Source of the DNA: Coriobacteriia bacterium
GTDB taxonomy: Bacteria; Actinomycetota; Coriobacteriia; Anaerosomatales; Anaerosomataceae
Length of the DNA stretch: 64,000 nucleotides
NCBI GenBank assembly: GCA_030651765.1
Contig: JAUSBY010000005.1
Span: forward strand, 310,001 to 374,000
Reading direction: 5' to 3'
Shown in pieces: positions 25,123 through 35,213 of this stretch (position 1 is its first letter; each line of letters begins with the position of its first letter). A program made the translations under genes and the position numbers. The notes below the pieces were generated by a model. It ran no database searches. It was given only the letters and a program-made list of their open reading frames with translations, and was not told the origin of the DNA.

Positions 25123-27045
25123 CTAGGCCGACCCGGTCGCGAGCGTTCGCGCGCGCGCGGCGATGCTGACTGCGTCGAGCCCGACGCGGGTCAACAGGTC
25201 GCGAGCCTCGCCGGAACTCTGGTAACCGTCCACACCGAGCGGCACCGCCTTCACCGCGACGCCCTCGAGCGCCGCCCACTCGGCGACCGACGCCCACAGC
25301 CCCGTGCGCCAGCCATGGTCCTCCGGCACAAGGATCCACGGTGCCGTTGCGGCGCGCTCCATCGCCTCGCCATCGAGCGCCAGCGGCGCCGACACGATGC
25401 ACACCCCGACGGAGATGCCATGCTCGGCCAAGAGGTCGGATGCGTCGACTGCGGCGCCCGCGACGGTACCCATCGTCATGATGACGCCGTCAGCGCCCTC
25501 CCGCGCCCACGTGGCTCGCCCGTACTCGAACGTGTATCCGTCCCCGAACAACGGCGAGCCATCAGGTGCGAGGATGACCGGGAGCTTCGAGCGTCCCATT
25601 GCGATGGCGACACAACCGGCGACGCCCGCCACAGCCCGGACAGCCCGATCGGTCTGGTTGGGATCGGCGGGGACTATGACCTTCCAGCCGAACATGGTGC
25701 GCAGGGCACCAACGTAGTCGAGGCACTGGTGCGTCTTGCCGTCCTCCCCCACATCGAGCCCACAGTGGGTCACGGCCAGTTTGACCGATGCCTCGTTGAT
25801 GTCGTTCAGGCGCTGCTGGTTGTACACCTCGTCGATGCCGAAGACACCGAATCCCGAGAAGAACGTCAGCACGTCGGCCACCGATAGCGCACCGGCGACA
25901 GCCGCGGCGTTGTGCTCCCCCACACCGCACTGGATGAAGCCGCCGGGTCGCGCGGAGGCGAACTCCTCGGTCTTGACCGATACGGCCAGGTCGCAGTCGA
26001 GCACCGCCATCGGCGTATCGGGATTGGCCTCGGCCAGATCGACGAGAGCCGAACCCCAGGCCGATCGGTTGTCGGTGTCCTTCTCTCGCGTATACGTGCG
26101 TGGAGTGCCTGTGTCGAGAGCCCAGTCGCGCGGTCGGCGGTGGAGCGCGGGGGTGAGCGTCACGCCGCCCCGCCGCTCGCTCGCACTCTCGAGTGTCGAG
26201 GAGACCCCGAGCTCGGCCACCGCACGCTCGTACTCGGCGGCAGTGAGTCCACGCCCGTGGAACTGGGCCTCGTCCTCCATGAACGAGACTCCCTTACCGA
26301 TGATCGTACGGGCGATAACGGCGACCGGACGTGTCGTGTCCGACAGTGCCTCGGCAACTGCGGCGTACACCGCCCGGACATCGTGCCCGTCCACCTCCAG
26401 CACGCCCCAGCCATCCGCAGCGAAGGCGGCGGCGACATCCACCGGCATGATGTCCTTCGTGTGGCCTGAGATCTGGATCCCGTTGTAGTCCACGAGCACG
26501 GTCAGGTCCGACAGGCGCTCCTTGACCGCAAGCCTGCGCGCCTCGGCGACCTGGCCCTTGTGCTGCTCGCCGTCGCTCATCACGACGAACGTGCGGTAGC
26601 TACGTCCCGTCAGACGCGCAGCCAGTGCGAAACCGACGCCCGCCGAGAGACCCTGCCCGAGGTTGCCGGTTCCCCACTCCACGCCGGGCACGGAACGCTC
26701 GACGTGGCCCTCGAAGACACTTCCGGCCTGGCGGAAGTGCGCGACGGCATCCTCGAGCGAGAAGAAGCCGGCATCGGCGAGTGCGCAGTAGACTCCGGGC
26801 GAGGTGTGGCCGTGACTGACCACGATGCGGTCGCGCCCTTCCCATCGCGGGCGGGCAGGATCGAGGTTGGCACAGTGGTAGAGGGTGAGGTAGAGCTCGA
26901 GTGAAGACATCGAGCCGCCGGGGTGCCCCGATGCCGCCAGGGTGGTCATCGTGAGGATGGCCCCCCGGATCAGCCGGGCACGCTCCTCGAGCTCAGCCGC
27001 ACTCGCATCGTCGAGTGCCGGATCCACGAACCCACGCTCGAGCAT
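25123..27045 (-). CDS. tkt: Transketolase
   Basis: This 640-residue protein starts at ATG 27045 behind AAGGAGGAG. The N-terminal TPP domain has ASGHPGGSMSSLELY, GTGNLGQGLSAGVGFALA and the GDG-type cofactor loop MSDGEQHKGQ followed by DYNGIQISG. The pyrimidine-binding domain starts near 330 (FIQCGVGEHNAAAVAGAL), and the C-terminal domain follows. It interconverts pentose phosphates using thiamine diphosphate in the cytoplasm. The length and several motifs look closer to the shorter archaeal/actinobacterial type than to the 660-residue E. coli enzyme; a DXS-like side activity cannot be excluded. It is divergent from the inositol-phosphatase-like gene. Confidence 0.88.
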   Translation of the reverse strand: MLERGFVDPALDDASAAELEERARLIRGAILTMTTLAASGHPGGSMSSLELYLTLYHCANLDPARPRWEGRDRIVVSHGHTSPGVYCALADAGFFSLEDAVAHFRQAGSVFEGHVERSVPGVEWGTGNLGQGLSAGVGFALAARLTGRSYRTFVVMSDGEQHKGQVAEARRLAVKERLSDLTVLVDYNGIQISGHTKDIMPVDVAAAFAADGWGVLEVDGHDVRAVYAAVAEALSDTTRPVAVIARTIIGKGVSFMEDEAQFHGRGLTAAEYERAVAELGVSSTLESASERRGGVTLTPALHRRPRDWALDTGTPRTYTREKDTDNRSAWGSALVDLAEANPDTPMAVLDCDLAVSVKTEEFASARPGGFIQCGVGEHNAAAVAGALSVADVLTFFSGFGVFGIDEVYNQQRLNDINEASVKLAVTHCGLDVGEDGKTHQCLDYVGALRTMFGWKVIVPADPNQTDRAVRAVAGVAGCVAIAMGRSKLPVILAPDGSPLFGDGYTFEYGRATWAREGADGVIMTMGTVAGAAVDASDLLAEHGISVGVCIVSAPLALDGEAMERAATAPWILVPEDHGWRTGLWASVAEWAALEGVAVKAVPLGVDGYQSSGEARDLLTRVGLDAVSIAARARTLATGSA

Positions 27046-27137
27046 CGCTCCTCCTTGGGATCAGTCGCAGCGTCCGGCACACGTGACCGAACGGTTACAC
27101 TTGAGGATACCCGAACACCGAGCCCGAGGAGCGCACC

Positions 27138-27947
27138 ATGCTCGACCTGAGAAGTGTGGCCGAGACCGCAGCACGCGCGGGAGCGACCGTGCTGCTTGAG
27201 CATGTTGGCCACGTGACAGGCGTACGCACCAAGTCCGGCTCGACCGACCTGGTAAGCACCGCGGACGTCGCGGCGGGCGTTGCGGTCGTCCGCGCGATAG
27301 CCGAACGGCTCGATGACGCGCGCTTCGTGGTAGAAGAGCCCGATGTCTGCGAACGCGCCGGGGTCGCAGCCGGCACACTCGGTGACGCTGAGGTCTGGGT
27401 GATCGACCCCCTCGATGGGACCACCTCGTTCGTGCACGGGTATCCGTGCTGGTCGGTGAGCGTCGCGTGCCTGCGCGATGGGATGGCGGTCGCCGGGGCA
27501 GTCTACAACGTCCCGGCAGACGAGATGTGCTCGGCAGGACTCGGCGCCGGTGCGACCTGCAACGGGTCGCCGCTTGCCTGCCAGGGCGCCACCACGATCG
27601 AGAGCGCGCTTCTCGCCACCGGGTTCCCCTACGACCGCGGCGCCGGGCTCGACCGTCAACTGCGGATCTTCGAGCGCTTGCTACGCCCGTCGCACGATGT
27701 CCGCCGCGATGGCTCGGCCGCCGTGGACCTGTGCCACGTAGCCGCACAGCGAGTCGACGGCTTCTGGGAGACGTCCCTCCAGCCCTGGGACATGGCCGCG
27801 GGCGTGCTCATCGTCGCCGAGTCAGGCGGCGTGGCGAGCGACTTCGACGGTCGGCCATGGTCGGTTACGACCCGCGACATCATAGCGGCGAATCCCGCGC
27901 TCCATGCCGTCATGCTCGACACGATCCGGCAGGCCGACGCCCGCTGA
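27138..27947 (+). CDS. Inositol monophosphatase-family phosphatase
   Basis: The 269-residue protein starts at ATG 27138 behind GAGGAGCG. Metal-site motifs are EEPD around residue 68 (a slightly altered GEE motif), WVIDPLDGTTSFVHGYP at about 92-108 and WDMAAGVLIVAESGG near 216. The family hydrolyses myo-inositol-1-phosphate, 3'-phosphoadenosine phosphate or fructose-1,6-bisphosphate; the substrate cannot be chosen here. It stands alone between the divergent transketolase and the convergent haem genes. Confidence 0.9.
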   Translation: MLDLRSVAETAARAGATVLLEHVGHVTGVRTKSGSTDLVSTADVAAGVAVVRAIAERLDDARFVVEEPDVCERAGVAAGTLGDAEVWVIDPLDGTTSFVHGYPCWSVSVACLRDGMAVAGAVYNVPADEMCSAGLGAGATCNGSPLACQGATTIESALLATGFPYDRGAGLDRQLRIFERLLRPSHDVRRDGSAAVDLCHVAAQRVDGFWETSLQPWDMAAGVLIVAESGGVASDFDGRPWSVTTRDIIAANPALHAVMLDTIRQADAR

Positions 27948-27956
27948 CGGCTGCGC

Positions 27957-29465
27957 CTACTGACCCGGTCGCCTCGGCGCCGTGTCCTCCTCGTACGAGA
28001 CACCGAGGTCGCCGAGCACCTTGGTGACCGCCCGCTCACCGCTCTCGATGCAGTTGGGGATGCCCACCCCGCGATAGGCGCCGCCCGCAAGCGCGAACGC
28101 CCGCACACCCGCGCTCAGCCGCTCGATCTCGTCCACGCGATCCAGATGCCCCAACGTGTACTGCGGCATACCGCCGGTCCATCGATAAACGCTCGCAAAG
28201 ACGGGCTGGACGTCAGGTCCCATGCCGAGAAGATCGACGATCTGCGCACGGACCGTCTCGATGATCTCCTCATCGCTCGCCTCGAGCAGGTGCTGGTTGC
28301 GCGGACCGCCGATGAAGCCCCGCAGCAGCACGCGACCATCAGGCGCGCGATCGGGCCACTTGGAAGACGAGAGCGTGACCGCCAACAGCGGGCGGTTCTC
28401 CACGATCGGCGAGAGGATGCCGAACCACTTCGTGTCGGCCGGGAAGTCCGCGCTGCGAAACGCCATCGGCACCGTCGCAGACGACGAACACGGTATCGCG
28501 GCGAGCAGATCGGCGATGGAGCCGTCCACCTGGCGCGCGAGCGGCTCGGCCGCCCACGCCTCGGTGGCCACGATCACCGCGTCGCCGGCGAGCACGCGCC
28601 CGTCATCGAGTGTCACGCGCCAGCTGTCTCCGTCGCGGCCCACCGCGGTGACGGCCGCACCGGTGATGATGCGCTCGCGCCCGACCGCATCGGCCATGCC
28701 GTCGGTGAGCTGCTGCATGCCGCGGTAGAAGGTGTTGAAGAACGCCCACGGCTTGGCGCCGGGCTTGGGCGGATGCTTCCTGCGCATCGCTTCGCGCTTC
28801 TTGCGCTCGGCCAGGAAGCCGCGGATGATCGAGCCGAACTCCTGCTCCATCTCGAGGAAGTTCGGGAAGGTCGCCGCGAGCGACATCTCGCGAGGATCCG
28901 AGGCGTGAACGCCGCCGACGAGCGGCTCGGCCAGCCGGTCGAGCGACTCGCGACCCATGCGCCGCACCACGAAGTGCTCGAGCGTCTCGTCGTGGTCCTG
29001 CGCGGTCTCGCCCTCGGCCCAGCGGACCATGCGCGGCAGCACCAGATCGAGCGCCATGCGGAACTTGGCCGGCCATGAATACAGGCGCGTCGTGGCGAGC
29101 GGGACGAGTTTGGTGGGCGCGAACATCATGATGCCGTCGGGAAGCTCGACCAGGCGGCCGCCCCTCACGATGAGCGTCTTCTTGTTCTCCTCGCGGGCGG
29201 GCACCATCGCGTCGCCCATACCGAGCATGCGCGCGATGCGCGCCACAGCCGGCTTGGTGGAGACGAACGCGTCGCTTCCGCCGTCGATGACGTACTCGCC
29301 GCCATCGGGATCGGTGACGATATCGGTTGCGAGCTTACCGCCAAGGCGGTTGTTGCGCTCGACGAGCACGCAGTCCACGTCGTGACCGGCCGCCGCCGCG
29401 CGCCTGACCTTGTATGCGGCGCCGAGCCCGGCAGCGCCGCCGCCGATGATGATGACCTTCTTCAC
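27957..29465 (-). CDS. hemY: HemY-type protoporphyrinogen/coproporphyrinogen oxidase, copy 2
   Basis: The 502-residue flavoprotein has the dinucleotide motif VIIIGGGAAGLGAAYKV, the VERNNRLGGKLATD block and the C-terminal FAD motif FALAGGAYRGVGIPNCIESG. The family oxidises the porphyrinogen ring with FAD. It starts at ATG 29465, just 2 nt after the stop of a close paralogue, and long blocks are shared by the two (for example AEGETAQDHDETLE). A tandem duplication with possible specialisation is likely. It is the last gene of the hem series and is convergent with the inositol-phosphatase-like gene. Confidence 0.9.
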   Translation of the reverse strand: MKKVIIIGGGAAGLGAAYKVRRAAAAGHDVDCVLVERNNRLGGKLATDIVTDPDGGEYVIDGGSDAFVSTKPAVARIARMLGMGDAMVPAREENKKTLIVRGGRLVELPDGIMMFAPTKLVPLATTRLYSWPAKFRMALDLVLPRMVRWAEGETAQDHDETLEHFVVRRMGRESLDRLAEPLVGGVHASDPREMSLAATFPNFLEMEQEFGSIIRGFLAERKKREAMRRKHPPKPGAKPWAFFNTFYRGMQQLTDGMADAVGRERIITGAAVTAVGRDGDSWRVTLDDGRVLAGDAVIVATEAWAAEPLARQVDGSIADLLAAIPCSSSATVPMAFRSADFPADTKWFGILSPIVENRPLLAVTLSSSKWPDRAPDGRVLLRGFIGGPRNQHLLEASDEEIIETVRAQIVDLLGMGPDVQPVFASVYRWTGGMPQYTLGHLDRVDEIERLSAGVRAFALAGGAYRGVGIPNCIESGERAVTKVLGDLGVSYEEDTAPRRPGQ

Positions 29466-29467
29466 GG

Positions 29468-30973
29468 CTAGTAGACCCGCCTCTCCTCGGTCGCGTCTTC
29501 GGACAGCATGATGCCTGCCTCGGCAAGCACCTTGACCACCGCGCGCTCCCCGCTTTCGAGCGCATTGGGAACACCTACGCCCCTGTACGCGTTCCCCGCA
29601 AGCGCCATGCCTCGCACGCCAGCCACGAGACGCTCGATCTCGTCCACGCGATCGAGATGGCCGAGGGTGTACTGTGGCATGCCCTTCTCCCAGCGGAAGA
29701 GCCTCGCGTAACGCGGCCTGGCATCAGGCGCGATGCCGAGGAGCTCCACCATCTGCGTCCGCGCGAGTTCGAGGAGCGTCTCGTCACTTTGCTCGAGCAC
29801 TGCCTGATCGCGCGGTCCGCCGAGGAACCCGCGGAGGAGAACCCGGCCTTCTGGCGCACGATCCGGCCACTTGGAGCTCATGAGCGAGACGCCCGTGAGC
29901 GGGCGGCGTTCCACGGCCGGCGTCAAGATGCCGTGCCAGCGCTTGTCGAACGGACAGTCGGACTCGTCGAACGCCAGGAGCGCGGTCGCGCACGACGACG
30001 ATGGGATGGTAGCGAGCAGATCGGCGATAGCGCCGTCGGCCACTCTGACAAGCTGCTCAGCCGCCCAGACCTCGGTCGCCACGATCACCGCATCGCCGTC
30101 GAGCACCTCACCGGTCGAAAGCGTCACACGCCATCCCTTCCCTGAACGCTCGATCGCGGTCGCGCCCACACCCGTTTGGATGTGCTCACGTCCCGCGGCG
30201 TCGGCCATGCGGTCGCAGATGAACTGCAGGCCCTCGTTGAACGACGAGAAGAACGTCTTACGCTTCGCCCCCGGCTTCGGGGGATACTTCTTCTTCATCT
30301 CCTCGACTCGCGTGCGCTGCGCCAGGAAGCCGCGGACCAGAGAACCGTGTTCCTGTTCCATCTCGAGGAGCATCGGATAGCGCCCGGCGACCGACATCTC
30401 GGAGGCCTCGTCCCCGTTCACGCCCGCCGAGAGCGGCTCGGCGAGCCGGTCGAGTGCCTCGCGCCCGAGACGCCGCACGACGAGGCTCTCGAGCGTCTCG
30501 TCGTGGTCCTGCGCGGTCTCCCCCTCGGCCCAGCGCACCTTCCGCGGCAGCACGAGATCGAGCGCCATCCGGAACTTGGCGGGCCACGAGTAGAGCTTGG
30601 ACGTGGCAAGCGGCAGCAGCTTCGTGGGAGCGAACATCATCATGCCGTCAGGCATCTCGACAAGACGCCCGCCCTTGACGATGAACGTCTTCTTGTTCTC
30701 CTCGAGCGTGCCGCACTCCTCGTCAAACACGCCGAGGAGCTTCGCCACCCGGTGCACCGCCGTCTTGTCGGTGAGGAACGAATCGCTACCGCCATCGGCG
30801 ATGTAGCGCCCACCGTCCGGATCGGGCGAGATGTCGGTCCAGATCTTGCCGCCGAGCCTGTCGTCACGCTCGACGAGGGAGAAGCTCACGTCATGGCCGG
30901 CATCGGCCGCGCGCCTCACTTTGTACGCCGCACCGAGTCCCGCTATCCCGCCACCGATGATGATGACCCGCAT
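29468..30973 (-). CDS. hemY: HemY-type protoporphyrinogen/coproporphyrinogen oxidase, copy 1
   Basis: This 501-residue paralogue begins VIIIGGGIAGLGAAYKV, has VERDDRLGGKIWTD and ends with LAGNAYRGVGVPNALESG. It follows the ferrochelatase gene after 76 nt. In Gram-positive bacteria the HemY-type enzyme (CgoX) oxidises coproporphyrinogen III to coproporphyrin III before iron insertion, whereas in others it makes protoporphyrin IX. Which applies here depends on a ChdC/HemQ gene, not seen in the window. Both copies keep FAD motifs, so neither looks like a pseudogene. Confidence 0.9.
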   Translation of the reverse strand: MRVIIIGGGIAGLGAAYKVRRAADAGHDVSFSLVERDDRLGGKIWTDISPDPDGGRYIADGGSDSFLTDKTAVHRVAKLLGVFDEECGTLEENKKTFIVKGGRLVEMPDGMMMFAPTKLLPLATSKLYSWPAKFRMALDLVLPRKVRWAEGETAQDHDETLESLVVRRLGREALDRLAEPLSAGVNGDEASEMSVAGRYPMLLEMEQEHGSLVRGFLAQRTRVEEMKKKYPPKPGAKRKTFFSSFNEGLQFICDRMADAAGREHIQTGVGATAIERSGKGWRVTLSTGEVLDGDAVIVATEVWAAEQLVRVADGAIADLLATIPSSSCATALLAFDESDCPFDKRWHGILTPAVERRPLTGVSLMSSKWPDRAPEGRVLLRGFLGGPRDQAVLEQSDETLLELARTQMVELLGIAPDARPRYARLFRWEKGMPQYTLGHLDRVDEIERLVAGVRGMALAGNAYRGVGVPNALESGERAVVKVLAEAGIMLSEDATEERRVY

Positions 30974-31049
30974 CCTGACAGCACTCCTTCAAGCTCGCGT
31001 TTCTGCATCCACGAGCGGTCGCCTGCCGGAGCTCCCGCGTCATCGTCCC

Positions 31050-32027
31050 CTACCGCGTCGTGCCGAGCACCTCTCTGACCGCCGCAGCGATGGCGGCCGC
31101 GAACCGTGGGTCCGCGTTGGGTACCGCCGAGCGCGCAAACGCCACTGCGGCCGCATCCGCCCTGTCACGTGCCACGATATCGAGGTCGTAGAGGGTCTCC
31201 ATGTGGTCGGTCGCGAATCCCAGCGGCACGACGAGCACGCCGCCGCAGCCCGCAGCCCCGATAGCGTCGATCACGTCGTCGACGTCGGGGCCGAGCCACT
31301 CGCCGCCACGAGCCCCCTTGGACTGATACGCAACGAGCCACGGGCGTGGTCCGGCCGCAGAGCCGTACGCGGTGGCGCCGGGGAACACCGCCGTGTCCGG
31401 GGCTCCCGCGTGAAGTCCGAGCGCTGCGGCCACGCGCTCCGCGCACTCCTCGAGTCCACGTACGTAGGCGTCATCATCGGCCACGTCGGCCTCGGGCAGA
31501 CTGTGTGCCGAGAAGATCACAGGCGCATCGGGCGCGTTCAGCACGGCGAGCGCGTCGGCCGCAGCCTCGGCGTGGAGCTCGGTGAACACCGGCAGCGCCG
31601 AGAGCAGCGGCGCTTCGACGGCGCTCACGCCCGGACGTGCGGCGAGCGCCGCGTCGACAGCAGCGCGATACTCCCCGTGCGTGACCTTCGTCTCGTATGC
31701 CGAGAGCGCCACGGTCACGATGCGCTCGACGCCCGATGCCGTCAGCCGCGCGATCCCGTCCTCGACATACGGTTCCCAGTAGCGCATCCCGACCTCGACG
31801 GGCATCGGCTCGCCTGCCTCGGCAAGCGCCGCCGACACGCCGTCGGCCAGCTCGCCGGCGATGCGGACGAGCGGAGACGAGCCACCGATCGCTTCGTACC
31901 GCGCACACACGCGTGCGACGAGTTCGGGAGCGGGCTCCCGGCCCATGAGGTTGCACATGAACGGCGCGACCGCGTCGAGCGAGTCCGGCCCGCCGAATCC
32001 TGTGATGAGGACTCCGGTGCGCGGCAT
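31050..32027 (-). CDS. hemH: Ferrochelatase (protoporphyrin or coproporphyrin type)
   Basis: The 325-residue protein starts at ATG 32027, directly adjacent to the hemE stop (TAGATG). It has LITGFGGPDSLD at the N-terminus, YEAIGGSSPL, the metal-binding His in IFSAHSLPEADV and Glu in GFATDHMETLYDLDI. It inserts ferrous iron into the porphyrin in the last or penultimate step of haem synthesis. There is no C-terminal membrane anchor. Its association with hemE and HemY-type oxidases fits the coproporphyrin-dependent route of Gram-positives, but the substrate is not certain. Confidence 0.93.
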   Translation of the reverse strand: MPRTGVLITGFGGPDSLDAVAPFMCNLMGREPAPELVARVCARYEAIGGSSPLVRIAGELADGVSAALAEAGEPMPVEVGMRYWEPYVEDGIARLTASGVERIVTVALSAYETKVTHGEYRAAVDAALAARPGVSAVEAPLLSALPVFTELHAEAAADALAVLNAPDAPVIFSAHSLPEADVADDDAYVRGLEECAERVAAALGLHAGAPDTAVFPGATAYGSAAGPRPWLVAYQSKGARGGEWLGPDVDDVIDAIGAAGCGGVLVVPLGFATDHMETLYDLDIVARDRADAAAVAFARSAVPNADPRFAAAIAAAVREVLGTTR

Positions 32028-33098
32028 CTACGAGACCGAGCGGATACGCTCGCTGTGCTCGTGCACGTAGCGGATCATGGTCCGCGCCTTCTCCGGGTCG
32101 CTCGTCTTGTGGATGCCGTGGCCGAGATTGAAGATGTGGCCCGGTCGGGTACCCACCGCCTCGAGGATCTCGACGACCATACGCTCGAGCTCATCGTCCG
32201 GCGCGAAGAGTGCGACCGGGTCGATGTTGCCCTGGATGGCGAAGCGCTCGTCGACCTGCTCGACCACGTGCTTCATGTCGAGGCGCCAGTCCACGCCGAG
32301 CACGTCGCCGCCCGCCTGCTGCGCGAGGTCGAGCATCGAAGTCGCACCGTTGGGGAAGTGGATGATCGGCACGCCTTCCGGCACGACCTTCTTGCCGTGT
32401 GCGGTGAGCGCCTCGATCACGCGCTTCGTGTGCGGCAGCACCGAGCGCTCGTAGTCGCGTGGCGCCACGTAGCCGACCCAGCTGTCGAAGACCTGGATCG
32501 TCTGGGCACCCGCGTCGATCTGCGCCGAGAGGTACGCGATCACCGTGTCGGTGATCTTGGTCATGAGCTCGTCCCAGATCTTCGGCTCGCCCCACATGAG
32601 CGCCTTGGTGTACTCGTAGTCGCGTGTGCCATGGCCCTCGATCATGTAACTTGCGAGCGTGAACGGCGCGCCGCCGAAGCCGATGAGCGGCACCTTGTTC
32701 TCGAGCTCGCCGCGCAGGATCTTGATGGTGTCCATGACGTAGCCGGTATCGCCGAGCGGGTCCGAGAGCCGGAGCTTACGCACGTCGGCGGCGGTACGAA
32801 CCGGATTGTGGATGACCGGGCCCTCGCCTTTGGCGAACTCGAGGTCAAGACCCATGCCGGGAAAGACCACGAGGATGTCGCTGAACAGGATCGCAGCGTC
32901 CACGCCGACAAGATCGACCGGCTGCATGGTGACCTCGACAGCGAGCTCGGGCGTCCGGCACATCTCCAGGAAGCCGTGCTTCGCGCGGATCGCGCGGTAC
33001 TCGGGCATGTATCGGCCGGCCTGCCGCATCATCCACACCGGAGTGCTCTCGGTCGCTTCGCGGCGCGCGGCGCGCAGGAACAGATCGTTGTACGCCAT
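32028..33098 (-). CDS. hemE: Uroporphyrinogen decarboxylase
   Basis: The 356-residue protein contains the family signature WMMRQAGRYMPEYRAIR at about 22-38, the active-site Asp in FSDILVVFPGMG, and the C-terminal NLGHGIHK motif. It decarboxylates the four acetates of uroporphyrinogen III to give coproporphyrinogen III in the cytoplasm. ATG 33098 is preceded by GGAGG at rather wide spacing. It is the first gene of the hemE-hemH-hemY-hemY run. A terminator isolates it from the acetyl-CoA synthetase gene upstream. Confidence 0.97.
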   Translation of the reverse strand: MAYNDLFLRAARREATESTPVWMMRQAGRYMPEYRAIRAKHGFLEMCRTPELAVEVTMQPVDLVGVDAAILFSDILVVFPGMGLDLEFAKGEGPVIHNPVRTAADVRKLRLSDPLGDTGYVMDTIKILRGELENKVPLIGFGGAPFTLASYMIEGHGTRDYEYTKALMWGEPKIWDELMTKITDTVIAYLSAQIDAGAQTIQVFDSWVGYVAPRDYERSVLPHTKRVIEALTAHGKKVVPEGVPIIHFPNGATSMLDLAQQAGGDVLGVDWRLDMKHVVEQVDERFAIQGNIDPVALFAPDDELERMVVEILEAVGTRPGHIFNLGHGIHKTSDPEKARTMIRYVHEHSERIRSVS

Positions 33099-33169
33099 GG
33101 GGGCCTAGTCCTCCGCTTCGGGGTGCTGGAATCGTGAACGAAGTGCATACTACCACGCCGGGTACGACC

Positions 33170-33199
33170 GCGGGCCCCGCGCATGCGCACGGGGCCCGC
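33170..33199 (-). terminator. Hairpin terminator after acetyl-CoA synthetase
   Basis: GCGGGCCCCG (33170-33179) pairs with CGGGGCCCGC (33190-33199) around a 10-nt loop that can pair further. It lies 23 nt after the acs stop and before hemE on the same strand. Confidence 0.65.
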
Positions 33200-33221
33200 T
33201 GCTCGATGCTCTGTGATGGCG

Positions 33222-35213
33222 CTACGTCGTGTGCGGCGCGGAGTCCACGATGATCCGAACGATCGACGGATCGGCGAGTGTCGAGATATCGCCGAGGGTC
33301 TCCATCTCGCGCTCACCCGCGGCGATCTTGCGCAGGATCCGCCGCATGATCTTGCCCGAGCGGGTCTTGGGCAGTTCGGGGACGATGTGCACGTAGTCCG
33401 GGCTCGCGATCGGGCCGATCTCCTCGCGGACATGACCGCGCAGGATGCTCTCCATGCTGTCGGGGATGTCGAGGCCGGTCTTCAAGATGACGTAGGCGTA
33501 GATGCCCTCGCCCTTGATCTCGTGCGGATAGCCGACGACGGCGGCCTCGGCGACGAGAGGATGGCTCACGAGCGCACTCTCCACCTCCGCGGTGCCCATG
33601 CGGTGACCGGAGACGTTGATGACGTCATCGACGCGGCCGAGCAGCCAGTAGAAGCCGTCGTCGTCCTGGCGGGCGCCGTCACCGGTGAAGTACCGGCCGG
33701 GGAACGCGGTGAAGTAGACGTTCTTCATGAGTTCGTTGGCCGGGTCACCCCAGGTGCCGCGCATCATCCCCGGCCACGGCTTGTTGATGCACAGCCGCCC
33801 ACCACTGCCCTGCGGCGTGGGAGTACCGTCCTCGTTGAGGATCTCAGGCACGATCCCGAAGAAGGGCTTGGTCGCCGACCCCGGCTTCATCGGCGTGACT
33901 CCCGGGAGGTTCGTGATCATGTGGCCGCCGGTCTCGGTCTGCCAGTACGTATCGACGATCGGCACGTTCTCATGACCGATGTGCTTGTAGTACCACATCC
34001 ATGCCTCTGGATTGATCGGCTCGCCGACGGTGCCGAGTACTCGCAGGGTGGAGAGATCGTACTTCGCCGGCCACGCCTCGCCCGACTTCATGAGTGCGCG
34101 GATGGCGGTGGGTGCGGTGTAGAACTGGTTCACGCCGTGCTTTTCGACGATCTCCCAGAAGCGCCCGGCGTCGGGATACGTCGGGATACCCTCGAACATG
34201 AGCGACGTGGCGCCGACTGCCAACGGGCCGTAGACGATGTAGGTGTGACCGGTGACCCAGCCGATGTCGGCAGTACACCAGAACACGTCCTCGTCGTGGT
34301 AGTCGAACACGTACCGGAACGTCGTGGCCGCATACAGCAGATAGCCGGCGGTCGTGTGCAACACGCCTTTAGGCTTGCCGGTCGAACCCGACGTATAGAG
34401 GATGAACAGCGGATCCTCGGCATCCATCCACTCGATGTCGCAGTGCTGCTTGATATCGTCAGCACGGACCTCCTCGTGGTACCAGAAGTCGCGGCCCGGC
34501 TCCATGTCGACGCGAGTGCGGGCACGAGAGACGACAATGACCGTGTTGATCGTCGGACACTCGTACAGCGCCGCGTCCGCCTCGGCCTTCAGCGGCACGA
34601 CACGTCCGCCGCGGATGCCCTCATCGGCAGTGATGAGCGCCGTGGCGCCACAGTCCTGGATGCGGTCGCGCAGCGCCGCCGACGAGAACCCGCCGAAGAC
34701 GACCGAGTGGATCGCGCCGATACGGGCGCATGCCAGCATCGCGATGGCGAGCTCAGGGATCATCGGCATGTAGAGGGCGACCCGATCGCCCTTCTTCACC
34801 CCGTGCTTCTTGAGGACGTTGGCGAACTTGCACACCTTGTAGTAGAGCGACTGGTACGTGTACATCTTCGTGCGACCCTCGTCGGACTCCCAGATGAGCG
34901 CCGCCTTGTTACGACGCCAGCCCTTGAGATGCCGATCGATGCAGTTGTAGGTCACGTTGAGCTGGCCGCCCTCGAACCACTTGATGGACGGCTTCTCGAA
35001 GTCGTACTCGAGCACCGTGTGCCACTTCTTCTGCCAGTGAAGCATCTCCTCGGCCATGTCGGCCCAGAACCCCTCCGGGTCCTCCACCGAGCGACGGTAC
35101 AGCTCGTCGTACTCCTCCATCGTCTGGATGTGCGCGCGCTCCCTGACCCACTCGGGCGGCTGCACGATGCGATACTCCTGTGACAACGACTCGATCGCCT
35201 TGGATTCGCTCAT
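33222..35213 (-). CDS. acs: Acetyl-CoA synthetase (AMP-forming)
   Basis: The 663-residue adenylate-forming enzyme starts at ATG 35213 behind AAAGGAG. Motifs are [18 protein letters not shown] (P-loop), the [10 protein letters not shown] and [20 protein letters not shown] blocks, and [10 protein letters not shown], whose Lys is the acetylation-controlled catalytic residue. It makes acetyl-CoA from acetate, CoA and ATP through acetyl-AMP. The length is typical (about 650). The gene is monocistronic, flanked by a terminator and a 449-bp upstream non-coding region. Confidence 0.95.
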   Translation of the reverse strand: MSESKAIESLSQEYRIVQPPEWVRERAHIQTMEEYDELYRRSVEDPEGFWADMAEEMLHWQKKWHTVLEYDFEKPSIKWFEGGQLNVTYNCIDRHLKGWRRNKAALIWESDEGRTKMYTYQSLYYKVCKFANVLKKHGVKKGDRVALYMPMIPELAIAMLACARIGAIHSVVFGGFSSAALRDRIQDCGATALITADEGIRGGRVVPLKAEADAALYECPTINTVIVVSRARTRVDMEPGRDFWYHEEVRADDIKQHCDIEWMDAEDPLFILYTSGSTGKPKGVLHTTAGYLLYAATTFRYVFDYHDEDVFWCTADIGWVTGHTYIVYGPLAVGATSLMFEGIPTYPDAGRFWEIVEKHGVNQFYTAPTAIRALMKSGEAWPAKYDLSTLRVLGTVGEPINPEAWMWYYKHIGHENVPIVDTYWQTETGGHMITNLPGVTPMKPGSATKPFFGIVPEILNEDGTPTPQGSGGRLCINKPWPGMMRGTWGDPANELMKNVYFTAFPGRYFTGDGARQDDDGFYWLLGRVDDVINVSGHRMGTAEVESALVSHPLVAEAAVVGYPHEIKGEGIYAYVILKTGLDIPDSMESILRGHVREEIGPIASPDYVHIVPELPKTRSGKIMRRILRKIAAGEREMETLGDISTLADPSIVRIIVDSAPHTT

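Noticed and set aside
30831-33137. 768-codon open frame antisense to the haem genes
   Set aside because: Composition is His/Arg/Asp/Val-rich with no domain; hemE, hemH and hemY on the other strand are unmistakable.
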